The notes: generated by a model not told the origin, from the letters alone. 64,000 nucleotides of DNA from Clostridia bacterium (GCA_022786605.1 JALFWW010000025.1:62001-126000); one strand, 5' to 3'; counted from the first letter of the stretch, positions 32,993 through 42,240 are shown. Numbers and translations: made by a program.

Positions 32993-33034
32993 AAAAGCGT
33001 CAGATTCCATTTCTGGTCTCTGACGCTTTTCTTA
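32993..33034. terminator. Bidirectional terminator between MFS and thioesterase genes
   Basis: A 12-bp perfect stem AAAAGCGTCAGA (32993-33004) pairs with 33019-33030 around a 14-nt loop, flanked by A and T runs on either side. It sits between convergent genes and overlaps the last thioesterase bases. Confidence 0.85.
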
Positions 33035-33781
33035 TGCCCATAAAATGGCGATTTCAGCCAATACAGTTTCTTCCGCATCAAAAATGAATGTGATGGTTTC
33101 CCACTTGCCATCTTTTTCTTCCACGAATGTTTTGGTATGCACCACATCTCCTCTGCGGCATTCTTTCCGGTATACCACACGGATATCCTTCAGCGTCATG
33201 CCATCGTAAATCTCATCGGGCACATCATCCAGCGCCCATTCCAGATATTTCACGTTATTGGCATGACCATTGGTGTCCGTATCCCTGCGGGTCACCGTAA
33301 ATCTCTGCTGTGCCGCAGGTTCCCCTTCGGGCATGGGCGGCATACGGAACTTTTCCCCTTCAATGGCAGGTGGCTGATTGGTACCATATTTCTCGATCAT
33401 ATCATCAGGCACACTGGTGGGTTTGCGCTTGGCAAAATCCATGTATACCCATCGGGACATACCATCCGCGATCTTTTCCCCATTTTCACCAAAGAGGAAA
33501 TACCCTCTTTCCGCCTGCATTTTCCGGCATTTGTTGCTCCATGTTTCCAGCCGGATGGTTTCTCTGTGGGCAGGCATGCGATATACCATGATATGCCAGT
33601 TGATGACTGCCCAGCCGCACTGAAGTTCCGCCAGATAATCCAAAGTATAGCCCAGTGTATCTGAGTGGTCGATGGCAGCGTTTTGCAGAGCGGACAGCAG
33701 CGCCGCCGGTGAGAGCGTCCCCTTTTGGTCTACCTGATAATAATTGATGGTCTGTTCTTCCGCGTATCCTTTGCGTTCCAT
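33032..33781 (-). CDS. Acyl-ACP thioesterase
   Basis: 249 aa. Two hotdog domains of the bacterial FatA/FatB-like family: N-terminal YYQVDQKGTLSPAALLSALQNAAIDHSD and a second domain with FTVTRRDTDTNGHANNVKYLEWALDDVP, where the Asn and His of NGHANN are catalytic. It hydrolyses acyl-ACP to free fatty acids, setting chain length. ATG at 33781 with GGAAAGGAAG upstream. It lies 25 nt downstream of the cardiolipin synthase gene, so likely a two-gene lipid operon. Confidence 0.92.
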   Translation of the reverse strand: MERKGYAEEQTINYYQVDQKGTLSPAALLSALQNAAIDHSDTLGYTLDYLAELQCGWAVINWHIMVYRMPAHRETIRLETWSNKCRKMQAERGYFLFGENGEKIADGMSRWVYMDFAKRKPTSVPDDMIEKYGTNQPPAIEGEKFRMPPMPEGEPAAQQRFTVTRRDTDTNGHANNVKYLEWALDDVPDEIYDGMTLKDIRVVYRKECRRGDVVHTKTFVEEKDGKWETITFIFDAEETVLAEIAILWA

Positions 33782-33806
33782 AAAAAACCTTCCTTTCCGG
33801 CAGTTC

Positions 33807-35273
33807 TTACAACATAGGAGAAATCAATCTTGCCACAGCTTCTTTCACCTTGAACCACCATCTTCTTCTGTAATACCATTCTCTGGTGATCTCTACAGAA
33901 CTTTTCAGATCGTTCAAAAAGTCCTGTTCCAGTTCTCTGGTAAAAGCAGCGTCGTATAAAAAAGCATTGACTTCAAAGTTCAGGTCAAAACTGCGGATGT
34001 CCATATTGGCTGTTCCCACAGAGGACATTTTCCCGTCGATGCACAGGCTCTTGGAATGGATGAATCCTTTTTCATACTGATAACATTTCACGCCCGCTTC
34101 CAGCAGCTGTCCCAGATAGGACATGCTTGCCCAATACACAAAGAAATGATCCGGATTGCCGGGAATCAGTATCCGCACATCCAGCCCCGAAAGGGCAGCC
34201 ACCCGCAGAGCTTCGAAAATGCCATCATCCGGCACAAAGTAAGGCGTTGTCAGATAAATATGATGCTCCGCTTCATTGATCATTTTAAAATAGCCATTGT
34301 GTACGTTATGCCACTTGGTATCAGGACCGCTGGAAACGATCTGCATGCGGACACCTTCCGACTGCTCACGGAGCGGAAAATACCGCTGTTCCAGTTTCAC
34401 AGCGCCATAGCGTGTGGTAAAATTCCAGTCTTTGATAAAACGCATCTGCATCTGGTCAATGGCATCCCCTACCACACGCAGGTGGGTATCCCGCCAAGGA
34501 CCATAGCGTTTGACAATGCCAAGGTATTCATCCCCTACGTTAAAGCCGCCGATATAACCCACTTTCCCATCAATGATACAAAGTTTTCTGTGGTTGCGGT
34601 AGTTGATACGCACCATAAAGGGTGGCAGGAACGCCGCTGTGTATCCGCCGGCTGCATGGAGCTTGTCAAAAAAGCCTTTGGGCAGTCTGGAATTCCCCAT
34701 ACCGTCATAAAGCAGACGCACTTCCACGCCTTCTTCCGCCTTCTTTGTCAATTCTTCCACTAGACGGGTGCCCAGCTTGTCCCCTCGCCAGATATAATAT
34801 TCCAGATGGATAAATTCCTTTGCCTGACGGATGTCGCGGACCAATGCCTCGAATTTGTCAGCGCCGGTGATGAACCTTGTCACCTTATTGTTGAATGTCA
34901 TCCAGTTGCCGGAATTCAGGTGCAGATAGGCAAGGTCCGTCAGATATTCCGCATCCACCAGTCTGCCGCCTTTTTCGATGATTTCTTTCTGGGCTTTGAC
35001 TCTGCCCACACATCGCTCATCCTGAAGCAGATATTTGTAATAGACCTCTCGGTCATACTCCTCTTTGATTCGGAACATTTTTTCCCGTTTGCTGTTCCTG
35101 CCGAAGATCATATAAATGACGAACCCCAGCACAGGAATGAACAGCAGCACCAGAAGCCACGCCCAGCTGCTGGCAGGATTCCTTCGTTCAAAAAACACCA
35201 CGAAGCCTGCCAAAATCACGTTGATGACCAAAAGCCCAATGGCGATATACGCCAGAATCGAAACAATCTCCAT
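33807..35273 (-). CDS. cls: Cardiolipin synthase
   Basis: 488 aa. Two N-terminal membrane helices (~5-60), then two phospholipase D domains, each with an HKD motif: NHRKLCIIDGKVGYIGGFN (~235) and IHSKSLCIDGKMSSVGTANMD (~405). It joins two phosphatidylglycerols to cardiolipin at the membrane. ATG at 35273 after GGGGGGAAG. Full length for the Gram-positive Cls family. Confidence 0.96.
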   Translation of the reverse strand: MEIVSILAYIAIGLLVINVILAGFVVFFERRNPASSWAWLLVLLFIPVLGFVIYMIFGRNSKREKMFRIKEEYDREVYYKYLLQDERCVGRVKAQKEIIEKGGRLVDAEYLTDLAYLHLNSGNWMTFNNKVTRFITGADKFEALVRDIRQAKEFIHLEYYIWRGDKLGTRLVEELTKKAEEGVEVRLLYDGMGNSRLPKGFFDKLHAAGGYTAAFLPPFMVRINYRNHRKLCIIDGKVGYIGGFNVGDEYLGIVKRYGPWRDTHLRVVGDAIDQMQMRFIKDWNFTTRYGAVKLEQRYFPLREQSEGVRMQIVSSGPDTKWHNVHNGYFKMINEAEHHIYLTTPYFVPDDGIFEALRVAALSGLDVRILIPGNPDHFFVYWASMSYLGQLLEAGVKCYQYEKGFIHSKSLCIDGKMSSVGTANMDIRSFDLNFEVNAFLYDAAFTRELEQDFLNDLKSSVEITREWYYRRRWWFKVKEAVARLISPML

Positions 35274-35491
35274 AGACTTCCCCCCTTCTTTCCAAAATAT
35301 AAGAAATTAATAAAATTCCATACTATAGTATACGCAAAATCCCCCCTGTCCGCAAGCATGGTACATGGCAAAAATTTTGAAAATTTTCACTTTTCCACTT
35401 CCCTATTGCCAGAATCTTTGATACAATAGAGTGACGTGAGAAATACAAAGGAAAAGCCCCTATGGCTTTTTACTGCAAGGAGGAACATTTT

Positions 35492-35974
35492 GTGAACATT
35501 AACGCATCCGATATCATCATCATTGCACTGATTGTGGTGGCTGCTCTGCTGGCAGGCGCTTATTATCTGAATAAAAAGACCATGCGCCGCATGATCCAAG
35601 CACAGGATTTCATTGATCAGAACCGTATGACCGTGCAGGCGTTCATCATCGACAAAAAACAGGAGAAACCTTCCGCTACCAACCTGCCCAAAGCTGTTTT
35701 CGATCAGCTGCCCAAAATGGCAAAAATGCGTAAGGCAAATCTGGTAAAAGCAAAAATCGGTCCACAGATCGTAACACTGATGTGCGATAAACCCGTTTAC
35801 GAAGTGCTGCCCGTGAAAAAATCCCTGAAAGTGGACATCGCAGGCATGTACATCGTCAGCGTGACCGGCATGAATCTGGCTGATAAGAAGAAAAAATCTT
35901 TCACAGAAAAAATGACCACACGCATGAACAGCATGGTTTCCGATCAGTCTGAAAAATCCAAAAACAAAAAATAA
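35492..35974 (+). CDS. Conserved membrane-anchored protein, unknown function
   Basis: 160 aa from GTG at 35492 (AAGGAGG 9 nt upstream). Short N-terminus, one membrane helix (ASDIIIIALIVVAALLAGAYYL), then a basic, likely cytoplasmic alpha/beta domain and a Lys/Ser-rich tail ending in KSKNKK. No family recognised. Single-gene unit between the cls promoter region and a terminator-like repeat remnant. Confidence 0.65.
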   Translation: MNINASDIIIIALIVVAALLAGAYYLNKKTMRRMIQAQDFIDQNRMTVQAFIIDKKQEKPSATNLPKAVFDQLPKMAKMRKANLVKAKIGPQIVTLMCDKPVYEVLPVKKSLKVDIAGMYIVSVTGMNLADKKKKSFTEKMTTRMNSMVSDQSEKSKNKK

Positions 35975-35980
35975 GAACAC

Positions 35981-36040
35981 AAAAAAGCTGAAATCTTTGC
36001 AAAGGATTTCAGCTTTCTTATTTTTACAGGATTTTATGAA
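35981..36040 (+). terminator. Terminator hairpin, partial copy of the dispersed repeat
   Basis: AAGCTGAAATC (35985-35995) pairs with GATTTCAGCTT (36005-36015), followed by TCTTATTTTTA. The sequence through ~36040 matches the first hairpin of repeat copy B at 43259-43321, so the terminator looks like a repeat fragment. Confidence 0.75.
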
Positions 36041-36056
36041 ACTTAAAGGCGCTCTT

Positions 36057-36440
36057 TTATTCTTCCATGGGACGGATTTCCGCGCCAAAAGGCATCAACG
36101 CCAGTGCGGCGAATTTGAAATGCTGCAAACCAAAGGGAATCCCGATGATGGTCAGGCAGCTGCCTACACCCATGGCGATGGAACTGATGCAAAGGCCCAG
36201 TCCGCCCAGCAATATCCAAATGACGTTCAACAGGACAGAGCCGGAGGACATGTTCCCGAAATAGACTTTCTTGCCAAAAGGCATGAGAATCAGTTTGGCA
36301 AACTTGAAGCACTGCAAGCCCACAGGAATGCCTACCACAGTGATACAGCACAACGCGCCAGCGAGAAGCCAGCACAACGCGGAAACCAGACCACCAAATA
36401 TGATCCACAGAACATTCATTAATACATTGATAATGGACAT
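36057..36440 (-). CDS. YccF domain-containing membrane protein
   Basis: 127 aa with two tandem YccF modules, each with hydrophobic helices: ALCCITVVGIPVGLQCFKFAKLILMPFG (~30) and SCLTIIGIPFGLQHFKFAALALMPFG (~93). The family is widespread and of unknown function. ATG at 36440 with AGGAGGAAG upstream. It lies 16 nt downstream of the DUF2161 gene and probably belongs to the pepP-DUF2161-yccF operon. Confidence 0.88.
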   Translation of the reverse strand: MSIINVLMNVLWIIFGGLVSALCWLLAGALCCITVVGIPVGLQCFKFAKLILMPFGKKVYFGNMSSGSVLLNVIWILLGGLGLCISSIAMGVGSCLTIIGIPFGLQHFKFAALALMPFGAEIRPMEE

Positions 36441-36456
36441 CTTCTTCCTCCTTTTT

Positions 36457-37152
36457 CTACTTTTTTCGATAATATGCTACAACTTTTTCATAATCTCTTT
36501 CTTCCAGCACTTTCCGCCCTTCTTCCGACAGACGGTACACGCCTTTTTCCACTCGTTCAAACCAATGATATACATTGCTGCGGAGTATAGACATGTACTT
36601 TTCTTCCAGTCCCATTTCCCGCAATTCTCCATATGTAACGGCTTCTCTGTTTTCCAGAATACAGCACAAATGCAGTGCTTTTTCCCGATAAGCCGTCACG
36701 ATCTTCCTGCGGTTCATGCCGCCCGTATTGGCGGAAACCTGTCTGTTTTCCATCTCTGCCTGCAATCGTTCCCGTTTCTTTCTGTTTTTCCACGCCAAAC
36801 TATCTGATGGCGTCAACACCACATCCACAGTCTTGAGAGGACTGTCCAATGCCACTGTCAGCAAACCGATTTCCAGTCGTTTCAGCAATTTCAGCATATT
36901 TTTCCAGCTTTTCTCCCTCTGTCCCTTCTGGGGACGGGGAATGGCAACAAAAACCTGTTCTGTCAGGCTTTGGCGGTCTAACGCCTGATAAACCAGCTTC
37001 AGCTGAAAGGATTTTTTCAGCTCCACAATGACCAGTTCCCCATCTTTTTCCGCCGCAATGTCGCAGTCTTTCACTTCTGCCTGTACGTGATACCCTTCTT
37101 CTTCCAGGAAGCGGCAGACAGGCTCGTATAAATCTGTTTCCGCAAATGTCAT
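36457..37152 (-). CDS. DUF2161 family PD-(D/E)XK-type protein
   Basis: 231 aa. The N-terminal DUF2161 fold: ETDLYEPVCRFLEEEGYHVQAEVKDCDIAAEKDGELVIVELKK. The D...E-L-K arrangement (Asp near 30, Glu43, Lys45) fits a PD-(D/E)XK phosphodiesterase core. The C-terminal part is a winged-helix-like domain (VTYGELREMGLEEKYMSILRSN). Nuclease activity is predicted only. ATG overlaps the pepP stop by 4 nt (ATGA). Confidence 0.8.
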   Translation of the reverse strand: MTFAETDLYEPVCRFLEEEGYHVQAEVKDCDIAAEKDGELVIVELKKSFQLKLVYQALDRQSLTEQVFVAIPRPQKGQREKSWKNMLKLLKRLEIGLLTVALDSPLKTVDVVLTPSDSLAWKNRKKRERLQAEMENRQVSANTGGMNRRKIVTAYREKALHLCCILENREAVTYGELREMGLEEKYMSILRSNVYHWFERVEKGVYRLSEEGRKVLEERDYEKVVAYYRKK

Positions 37153-38405
37153 GCCTGTTTTCCTTTCGCCATAAAGGCTTCGATTTCTTCTACAGTTTTG
37201 ATCATGTCTTTTGTCATGATTTCGCAGCCGTCCTCTGTTACCAGCGCATCATCCTCAATACGGATACCGATGCCCCATTCTTCAATATACAGCCCCGGTT
37301 CCACTGTCAGCACCATACCCGGCTGCAGCACACGCTCTGTATACCGTCCGATGTCGTGGGTTTCCGCGCCCAGATAATGGCTCACACCATGGTAATAGTA
37401 TTTCGCCACATCCGCCATGGTTTTCACAAGACCGATTTCTTTCAACGCTTCCAGATAATGTTCTTTCAAAATTTCATTCAGACGGGAGAAAGGCAGACCT
37501 GGACGAATGGCATCAATGACCTTCTGCTGTCCTTCCAGTACAATATTGTATACCAGTTTCTGACGTTCTGTGAATTTGCCGTTTACAGGGAAAGTACGGG
37601 AAATATCCCCATTGTACCAATCTACCTGTGCGCCGCAGTCTACCAGCAGCAGATCTCCGTCTTTTGTCTTGCCGTTGTTTTTGGTGTAGTGCAGGATGGT
37701 GCCTCTTTCCCCAGCGGCTGCAATGGTCTGGAAGGCTTTTTCTCTTGCGCCGTTCTGCATGAGGGTGAAATCAAAGTGGGCTTCGATTTCATATTCCATC
37801 ATACCGGGGCAGGCATTTGCCATCATGGCTTCCACACCCATTCTGGTAATATCCATAGCTTTCCGCATTTTTTCCAGTTCGTAAGGTTCTTTGATGAGAC
37901 GCAAATCGCCGAAAATGGGATACAGATCCCCCACTGTCATGGCAGGGTATTTTTCCCTTACTTCTTTGGCAAAACGAAGCGCAGGTGTCAGCACATCCTC
38001 CCATTCCCGATGTTCCAAATCCAGATAGATTTTTGTAACGTTGTTGCGGAACACCATCTGGGCAAAATCATCGGTGAACGCGTCAATGGGGCGAATGTCT
38101 GTCATGCCGCTGATTTCTTCCGCTTCTTCCGCTGTCATATTTGCCCCTACCCATTTGGCAAGGATGCCGTTATCTCTGGGAATGAACAGAGTTTCCTGCA
38201 AACCGCCTGCCACTTTTGCCATGAGGAATACACAGTTTTCCCTCTCCACCCCAGTCACATAGTAAAAATTGCGGTCAGGAGAAAAGGGATAATATTCATC
38301 CCCCCGTTTCAGGGGCGCTTTTCCTGCAAAAAGTACGGCAGCGCTGCCTTCTTCCAGTCTGGCTACCAGTTTTCTTCTATTGTCTATAAAAAATCGTTCT
38401 GTCAT
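37149..38405 (-). CDS. pepP: Xaa-Pro aminopeptidase (aminopeptidase P family)
   Basis: 418 aa. N-terminal aminopeptidase P domain (~1-130, KRGDEYYPFSPDRNFYYVTG), then the pita-bread M24 domain with LLVDCGAQVDWYNGDISRTFP (two Asp), HGVSHYLGAETHD (His), TVEPGLYI (Glu) and IRIEDDALV (Glu) for two metal ions. It removes N-terminal residues before proline. First gene of a translationally coupled set with DUF2161 and YccF genes; the small membrane-protein gene ends 1 nt upstream. Confidence 0.93.
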   Translation of the reverse strand: MTERFFIDNRRKLVARLEEGSAAVLFAGKAPLKRGDEYYPFSPDRNFYYVTGVERENCVFLMAKVAGGLQETLFIPRDNGILAKWVGANMTAEEAEEISGMTDIRPIDAFTDDFAQMVFRNNVTKIYLDLEHREWEDVLTPALRFAKEVREKYPAMTVGDLYPIFGDLRLIKEPYELEKMRKAMDITRMGVEAMMANACPGMMEYEIEAHFDFTLMQNGAREKAFQTIAAAGERGTILHYTKNNGKTKDGDLLLVDCGAQVDWYNGDISRTFPVNGKFTERQKLVYNIVLEGQQKVIDAIRPGLPFSRLNEILKEHYLEALKEIGLVKTMADVAKYYYHGVSHYLGAETHDIGRYTERVLQPGMVLTVEPGLYIEEWGIGIRIEDDALVTEDGCEIMTKDMIKTVEEIEAFMAKGKQA

Positions 38406-38406
38406 G

Positions 38407-38718
38407 TCATTTGCCTCCTCTGCAAATTCTTAATAAAACAACATCAATAAAATTTAATAAAATCAACGCAATAACTCCCCAAAACAATATTATTTGAATG
38501 TGCGCAATATTTTTACTAACCAAAGTAAATTCCCCATGTGCAATCCATTGATTTATCATCTTAACTTCCTGAAAAACAGAAACCACTCCAAAAGATAAAC
38601 TGCCAAAAATTAAATAAATACTGTTTTGTTCTTTTTTACGAAGCAAACAAATGAAATTAACAATCCCAAGAATAAATGCAATTCCACCTAAAAAAAACCA
38701 CGATACATTCCAGTCCAT
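38407..38718 (-). CDS. Small three-helix membrane protein, unknown
   Basis: 103 aa, ATG at 38718. Three hydrophobic segments (WFFLGGIAFILGIVNFICLL; SIYLIFGSLSFGVVSVF; IILFWGVIALILLNFIDVVLL) separated by short charged loops. No recognised family. It is clearly more AT-rich than its neighbours and its stop is 1 nt before the pepP start, so it could be the leader gene of that operon or a recent arrival. Confidence 0.6.
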   Translation of the reverse strand: MDWNVSWFFLGGIAFILGIVNFICLLRKKEQNSIYLIFGSLSFGVVSVFQEVKMINQWIAHGEFTLVSKNIAHIQIILFWGVIALILLNFIDVVLLRICRGGK

Positions 38719-38996
38719 ATTTTACTCCTTTCTAAATACTCATTCTGACAGTTTGTTTTTATGATAAATCTCTCCTATCTCTACATTCTGGTAAATAATA
38801 CCCATATAAAAACCAAATATCAATTCTCTTATACCTTATCAAAAAATGTTTACGTTTTTCCGTTGAAATTCTTACAAATTCCTTTGTGCATAAAAACGCA
38901 CATTTTCTTGAAAATGTCTTTACTCTATATTAGAATTGTAGCAAGGAACCAAAAAAATGCAAGTCTGAACAAAAGAGAAAGAAAAGAGGGATACCA
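38719..38996. promoter_or_regulatory. AT-rich divergent intergenic region with azlC promoter
   Basis: A good rightward promoter is visible: TTGAAA (38908-38913), 17 bp, TAGAAT (38931-38936), about 60 nt before the azlC start. The rest of the region shows nothing I can name. Confidence 0.55.
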
Positions 38997-39689
38997 TTGA
39001 AGAAAGAATGGAAATTTGCCTTTGAAAAAACCATCCCAGTTCTGGCAGGATACCTTTCCATCGGCATTGCCTTTGGGCTTTTGATGCAGAACATGGGATA
39101 TAACGTCTTTTGGGCGCTGCTCATTTCCCTGATATTATACGCAGGCTCCATGCAGTTTGTACTGCTGCAATTTTTCACAGGGGGAGCGTCACTCATTACT
39201 GTTGCCATCATGACTTTGCTGGTGAACAGCCGTCACCTGTTCTACGGTCTGTCTTTCATCGACACCTTCCGCAGCATGGGCAAGAAATATCTGTATATGG
39301 TCCATTCCCTGACGGATGAAACTTATTCCCTGCTCTGTTCCTACGAACCCCAAGAAGGCATGGATAGTAAAAAAGTCCTGTTTCTCATGAGTATTTTCGA
39401 CCACTGTTACTGGCTTATTGGCACTGCTCTTGGCTCCCTTGCCGGCAGCCTCATCACCTTTGACACCACAGGCATTGACTTTGCCATGACTGCCCTATTC
39501 ACCGTCATTTTCATCGAACAGTGGAAAGGAGCCAAAAGCCATATTCCCGCTTTGACAGGAATCATCGCCGGTATTGGCTGTTTACTGATATTCGGTCCCG
39601 ACAACTTTATCCTGCCTACACTGCTCATGAGCGTTGCCGTTCTTATGGCACTGAAAAGCCGTATTTTGGCAAAAGAACAGGAGGAATGA
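38997..39689 (+). CDS. azlC: AzlC branched-chain amino acid exporter subunit
   Basis: 230 aa from TTG at 38997 with GAAAAGAGGG upstream. AzlC signature: IPVLAGYLSIGIAFGLLM, ILYAGSMQFVLLQF, LLVNSRHLFYGLSF and an SLTDETYSL loop. With AzlD it forms an exporter for branched-chain amino acids and their analogues. The stop overlaps the start region of azlD. Confidence 0.93.
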   Translation: MKKEWKFAFEKTIPVLAGYLSIGIAFGLLMQNMGYNVFWALLISLILYAGSMQFVLLQFFTGGASLITVAIMTLLVNSRHLFYGLSFIDTFRSMGKKYLYMVHSLTDETYSLLCSYEPQEGMDSKKVLFLMSIFDHCYWLIGTALGSLAGSLITFDTTGIDFAMTALFTVIFIEQWKGAKSHIPALTGIIAGIGCLLIFGPDNFILPTLLMSVAVLMALKSRILAKEQEE

Positions 39690-39691
39690 TC

Positions 39692-40024
39692 ATGATTACA
39701 TCTACACAAACCCTTGCCATCATCCTGACGGCTTCCATATGTACCTTTCTGATCCGTCTGGCGCCCTTTGCCATATTCGCCGGCAGAGAAATCCCTGCCC
39801 CTGTGCAGTATCTGGGAAAAGTCCTTCCGGCTACAGTCATGGCGGCGCTGGTGGTATACTGCCTGAAAAACACCACCTTTTCCGCTCCTTCCGGCTTCCT
39901 GCCCCAGTTTATCGCCGTGGCAGTGGTAGCAGTGCTCCATCTTTGGAAAGGCAAAACATTGCTGAGCATCGTGGGCGGTACGGTCTGTTATATGATATTG
40001 GTGCAGGTGGTTTTTCCTGCGTGA
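39692..40024 (+). CDS. azlD: AzlD branched-chain amino acid exporter small subunit
   Basis: 110 aa from ATG at 39692 (AGGAGG 8 nt upstream; an ATG at 39686 sits too close to it). Four short helices: LAIILTASICTFLIRLAPFAIF, YLGKVLPATVMAALVVYCL, LPQFIAVAVVAVLHL, LLSIVGGTVCYMILVQ. Partner of AzlC, co-translated. Confidence 0.93.
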   Translation: MITSTQTLAIILTASICTFLIRLAPFAIFAGREIPAPVQYLGKVLPATVMAALVVYCLKNTTFSAPSGFLPQFIAVAVVAVLHLWKGKTLLSIVGGTVCYMILVQVVFPA

Positions 40025-40079
40025 CAAAAAGGGATACATCCAAAGCAGATTCCCGTCTAAAGAAAAAAGCCTAGTAAAA

Positions 40080-40124
40080 AACACTGAAATCCTTTGTATT
40101 GTAAGGATTTCAGTGTTCTTTTTT
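40080..40124 (+). terminator. Terminator after azlCD
   Basis: A 15-bp perfect stem, 40080-40094 with 40103-40117 (AACACTGAAATCCTT), 8-nt loop, then CTTTTTT. The stem core resembles the first hairpin of the dispersed repeat. Confidence 0.9.
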
Positions 40125-40147
40125 ATAAAAACTTCTTTTATTTCCAC

Positions 40148-40471
40148 TCAATGGGGTGTTCCAAACAAATTCATCAGCACGCAGCCAGCCAGCACCAACA
40201 CAATGCCCAGCACTGTAGGTAAATTTACCCGTTGATGAAAAAGAAAAACAGAAATAAGCGTCGTCACCACAATCCCGACACCGCTCCATGTGGCATAGGC
40301 AACGCCAAGATGGATATGCTCCACGGCTTTAGATAACAGAAAAAAGCATAATCCATACAAAATCAGACAGCCTGCCGTAGGCAATGGCTTTGTAAAACCT
40401 TCCGCGTATTTCAATAATGTAGTTGCCATCAGCTCCAAAGCAATGGCTCCCGCCAGCATCATATATGGCAT
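40148..40471 (-). CDS. Small multidrug resistance (SMR) family transporter
   Basis: 107 aa, four helices. The membrane-embedded glutamate is present in AGAIALELMATTLLKYAEGFT (Glu13). Other conserved segments: AVEHIHLGVAYATWSGVGIV and LVLAGCVLMNLFG. An EmrE/QacC-like quaternary-cation or guanidinium/H+ antiporter, functioning as a dimer. Single gene; no partner subunit alongside. Confidence 0.92.
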   Translation of the reverse strand: MPYMMLAGAIALELMATTLLKYAEGFTKPLPTAGCLILYGLCFFLLSKAVEHIHLGVAYATWSGVGIVVTTLISVFLFHQRVNLPTVLGIVLVLAGCVLMNLFGTPH

Positions 40472-40583
40472 CCGTAAAACCTCCTGTCTTTATCGGTTCT
40501 CCTATCAAAAACAAAAGGCTTCACTCATATTCGCCCCATAGCCCAATGAAATGCTCCATCGTCATGGCATCACGTCCCATCTC

Positions 40584-41747
40584 TCAAAACATCACATATC
40601 CTTTTTCTGCGAAGAACGCTTTCAACTCTTTTTCTTTGGCTTCCGTTCTGCCCTGTACGGACTCCGCCTTGCCGCCGCCTTTGCTGCCGAAGGCTTCTTT
40701 CATTTCTGCCGCCATGGGGCGCATATCTTCTGTGCGGCTCATAAGTACGAAGGCATAACCTGTGCCAGCAGGGGCAAACACTGCCGCTGTACCACCGGTT
40801 TTGTCCAGAATGGTATCTGCCAGATGTACCATATCCTTGGAATCAAAATCTGCCGCAAATACACAGGCTTTGGGTGTTTCGCCTACTTTTTCCGCAATGT
40901 TGTTGATTTTTTCCCATTTCATGCGGCTGATGATCTGTTTCAATTCATCCCGTTCTTTCAAAAGGGCTTCTGTCGCCTTTGCAATTTTTCCGGTAGGTAC
41001 GGAAAGCAGTTCGGAAATGACCGCGGCGTTTTCTGTTTTTTCGTCATAATCCGCCAATGCACGCATACCGCAAACGATTTCCAGTCTGGTGCCGCCTTTG
41101 TAATTCTGGGCGGAAAGAATCTTCACCATACCGATTTCTCCGGCTTTCTGCACATGGGTGCCGCAGCATGCACAGCAGTCATATTCCCCCATTGCCATAA
41201 TGCGCACTTTTCCTTCCAGTGCCTTTTTGCTGCGGTATTCCAGCTTTTCCAGTTCTTCTTTGGAAGGATAAGTCACTTTGGAAGCCACATTCCGCCAGAT
41301 GGCTTCGTTGGCAGTCCGCTCCAGCACAGGCAGGTCTTCGGCAGGGATTTTTGTATTGAAGTCAATCAAAATGGCATCTTTCCCCATGTGGAAGCCCACG
41401 TTGTCACAGCCGTATTTGCCGCAGATGATGCCAGAAAGGATATGCTCGCCGGAGTGGTTCTGCATCAGGTCAAAACGATGGTTCCAGTCAATATGACCTT
41501 CCACTTCCGCCCCTACTTCCAGCGGCTTGTCCGTGATATGAGAAATGACGCCATCTTTTTCCCTTACGTCTGTCACCTTTGCGCCGCCCAGTGTGCCAAT
41601 ATCCGCAGGCTGTCCGCCGCCTTCGGGGTAAAAGTAAGTGCCTTCCAGCACCACGGCAAAGTTTTTGCCCTTTTGTTCGCAGGATACCACCTTGCCCAAA
41701 AAATCCATGGTATAAGCATTGTCATAATATAATTTCACAGTTTCCAT
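40584..41747 (-). CDS. alaX: Alanyl-tRNA editing protein AlaX-L with DHHA1 domain
   Basis: 387 aa from ATG at 41747 (GGAGGAAG upstream). N-terminal AlaRS-like beta-barrel (TYFYPEGGGQPADIGTLGG), zinc/editing motifs HSGEHIL (~95) and CCACCGTHV (~190), and a C-terminal DHHA1 domain (SKGGGKAESVQGR). It hydrolyses Ser-tRNA(Ala) or Gly-tRNA(Ala) made by mistake. It lies 11 nt downstream of the hxlR-type gene and may share its transcript. Confidence 0.93.
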   Translation of the reverse strand: METVKLYYDNAYTMDFLGKVVSCEQKGKNFAVVLEGTYFYPEGGGQPADIGTLGGAKVTDVREKDGVISHITDKPLEVGAEVEGHIDWNHRFDLMQNHSGEHILSGIICGKYGCDNVGFHMGKDAILIDFNTKIPAEDLPVLERTANEAIWRNVASKVTYPSKEELEKLEYRSKKALEGKVRIMAMGEYDCCACCGTHVQKAGEIGMVKILSAQNYKGGTRLEIVCGMRALADYDEKTENAAVISELLSVPTGKIAKATEALLKERDELKQIISRMKWEKINNIAEKVGETPKACVFAADFDSKDMVHLADTILDKTGGTAAVFAPAGTGYAFVLMSRTEDMRPMAAEMKEAFGSKGGGKAESVQGRTEAKEKELKAFFAEKGYVMF

Positions 41748-41758
41748 GTTCTTCCTCC

Positions 41759-42115
41759 TTACTCTCCCGTACAACGGGGGTTTGTCATTTCAAAGCGTTC
41801 ATCAATATTTTCTTCCCCCCATTGGCACATAAGCTCCAATATGGGAAAAAGGGACTTTCCCTTTTCTGTCAGGGAATATTCCACTCTGGGCGGCACCTCC
41901 GCATAGGCTTTCCGCAGGATGAGCCCATCGGCTTCCAGCTCCCGAAGCTGATTTGTCAGGGTTTTCTGAGAAACAGTGCGGATGTTCGTCATCAATTCCC
42001 CGAATCGCAGGGTCCCCTCCTCCGCCAATATGTAGAGAATCAGCGGCTTGCACTTGCCGCCAATCATTTTGAGGGTGACTTCCATTTCACAGCCCACCTG
42101 AATTTTCTTTGTCAT
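41759..42115 (-). CDS. HxlR-family transcriptional regulator
   Basis: 118 aa winged helix: [47 protein letters not shown] and [16 protein letters not shown]. The N-terminal cysteine (residue 9) is the position used as a redox or aldehyde sensor in HypR, QorR and YodB-like members, so thiol sensing is possible. Divergent from an aldo/keto reductase gene, its likely target. Confidence 0.92.
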   Translation of the reverse strand: MTKKIQVGCEMEVTLKMIGGKCKPLILYILAEEGTLRFGELMTNIRTVSQKTLTNQLRELEADGLILRKAYAEVPPRVEYSLTEKGKSLFPILELMCQWGEENIDERFEMTNPRCTGE

Positions 42116-42154
42116 AGTTACCTTCCTTTCCCTAAGGGCAAAAAAAGTGCCTCA

Positions 42155-42183
42155 TTGACAGGGATTTCTCTCTTTGTTACAGT
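42155..42183 (+). promoter_or_regulatory. Promoter of aldo/keto reductase gene with HxlR-type repeats
   Basis: TTGACA (42155-42160), 17 bp, TACAGT (42178-42183). Just downstream, a partly symmetric ATACAGTAATTTATAC sequence overlaps the start region of transcription, a plausible operator for the divergent HxlR protein. Confidence 0.5.
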
Positions 42184-42240
42184 TTCTATACAGTAATTTA
42201 TACACTTAGGATACATTTGTCAAGTAAAGGAGATTTTCAT

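Noticed and set aside
40472-40580. Possible guanidine-II (mini-ykkC) riboswitch upstream of the SMR gene
   Set aside because: Two ACG-containing loops are present on the minus strand, but one is ACGT rather than ACGR and the stems are short, so the consensus is not met.
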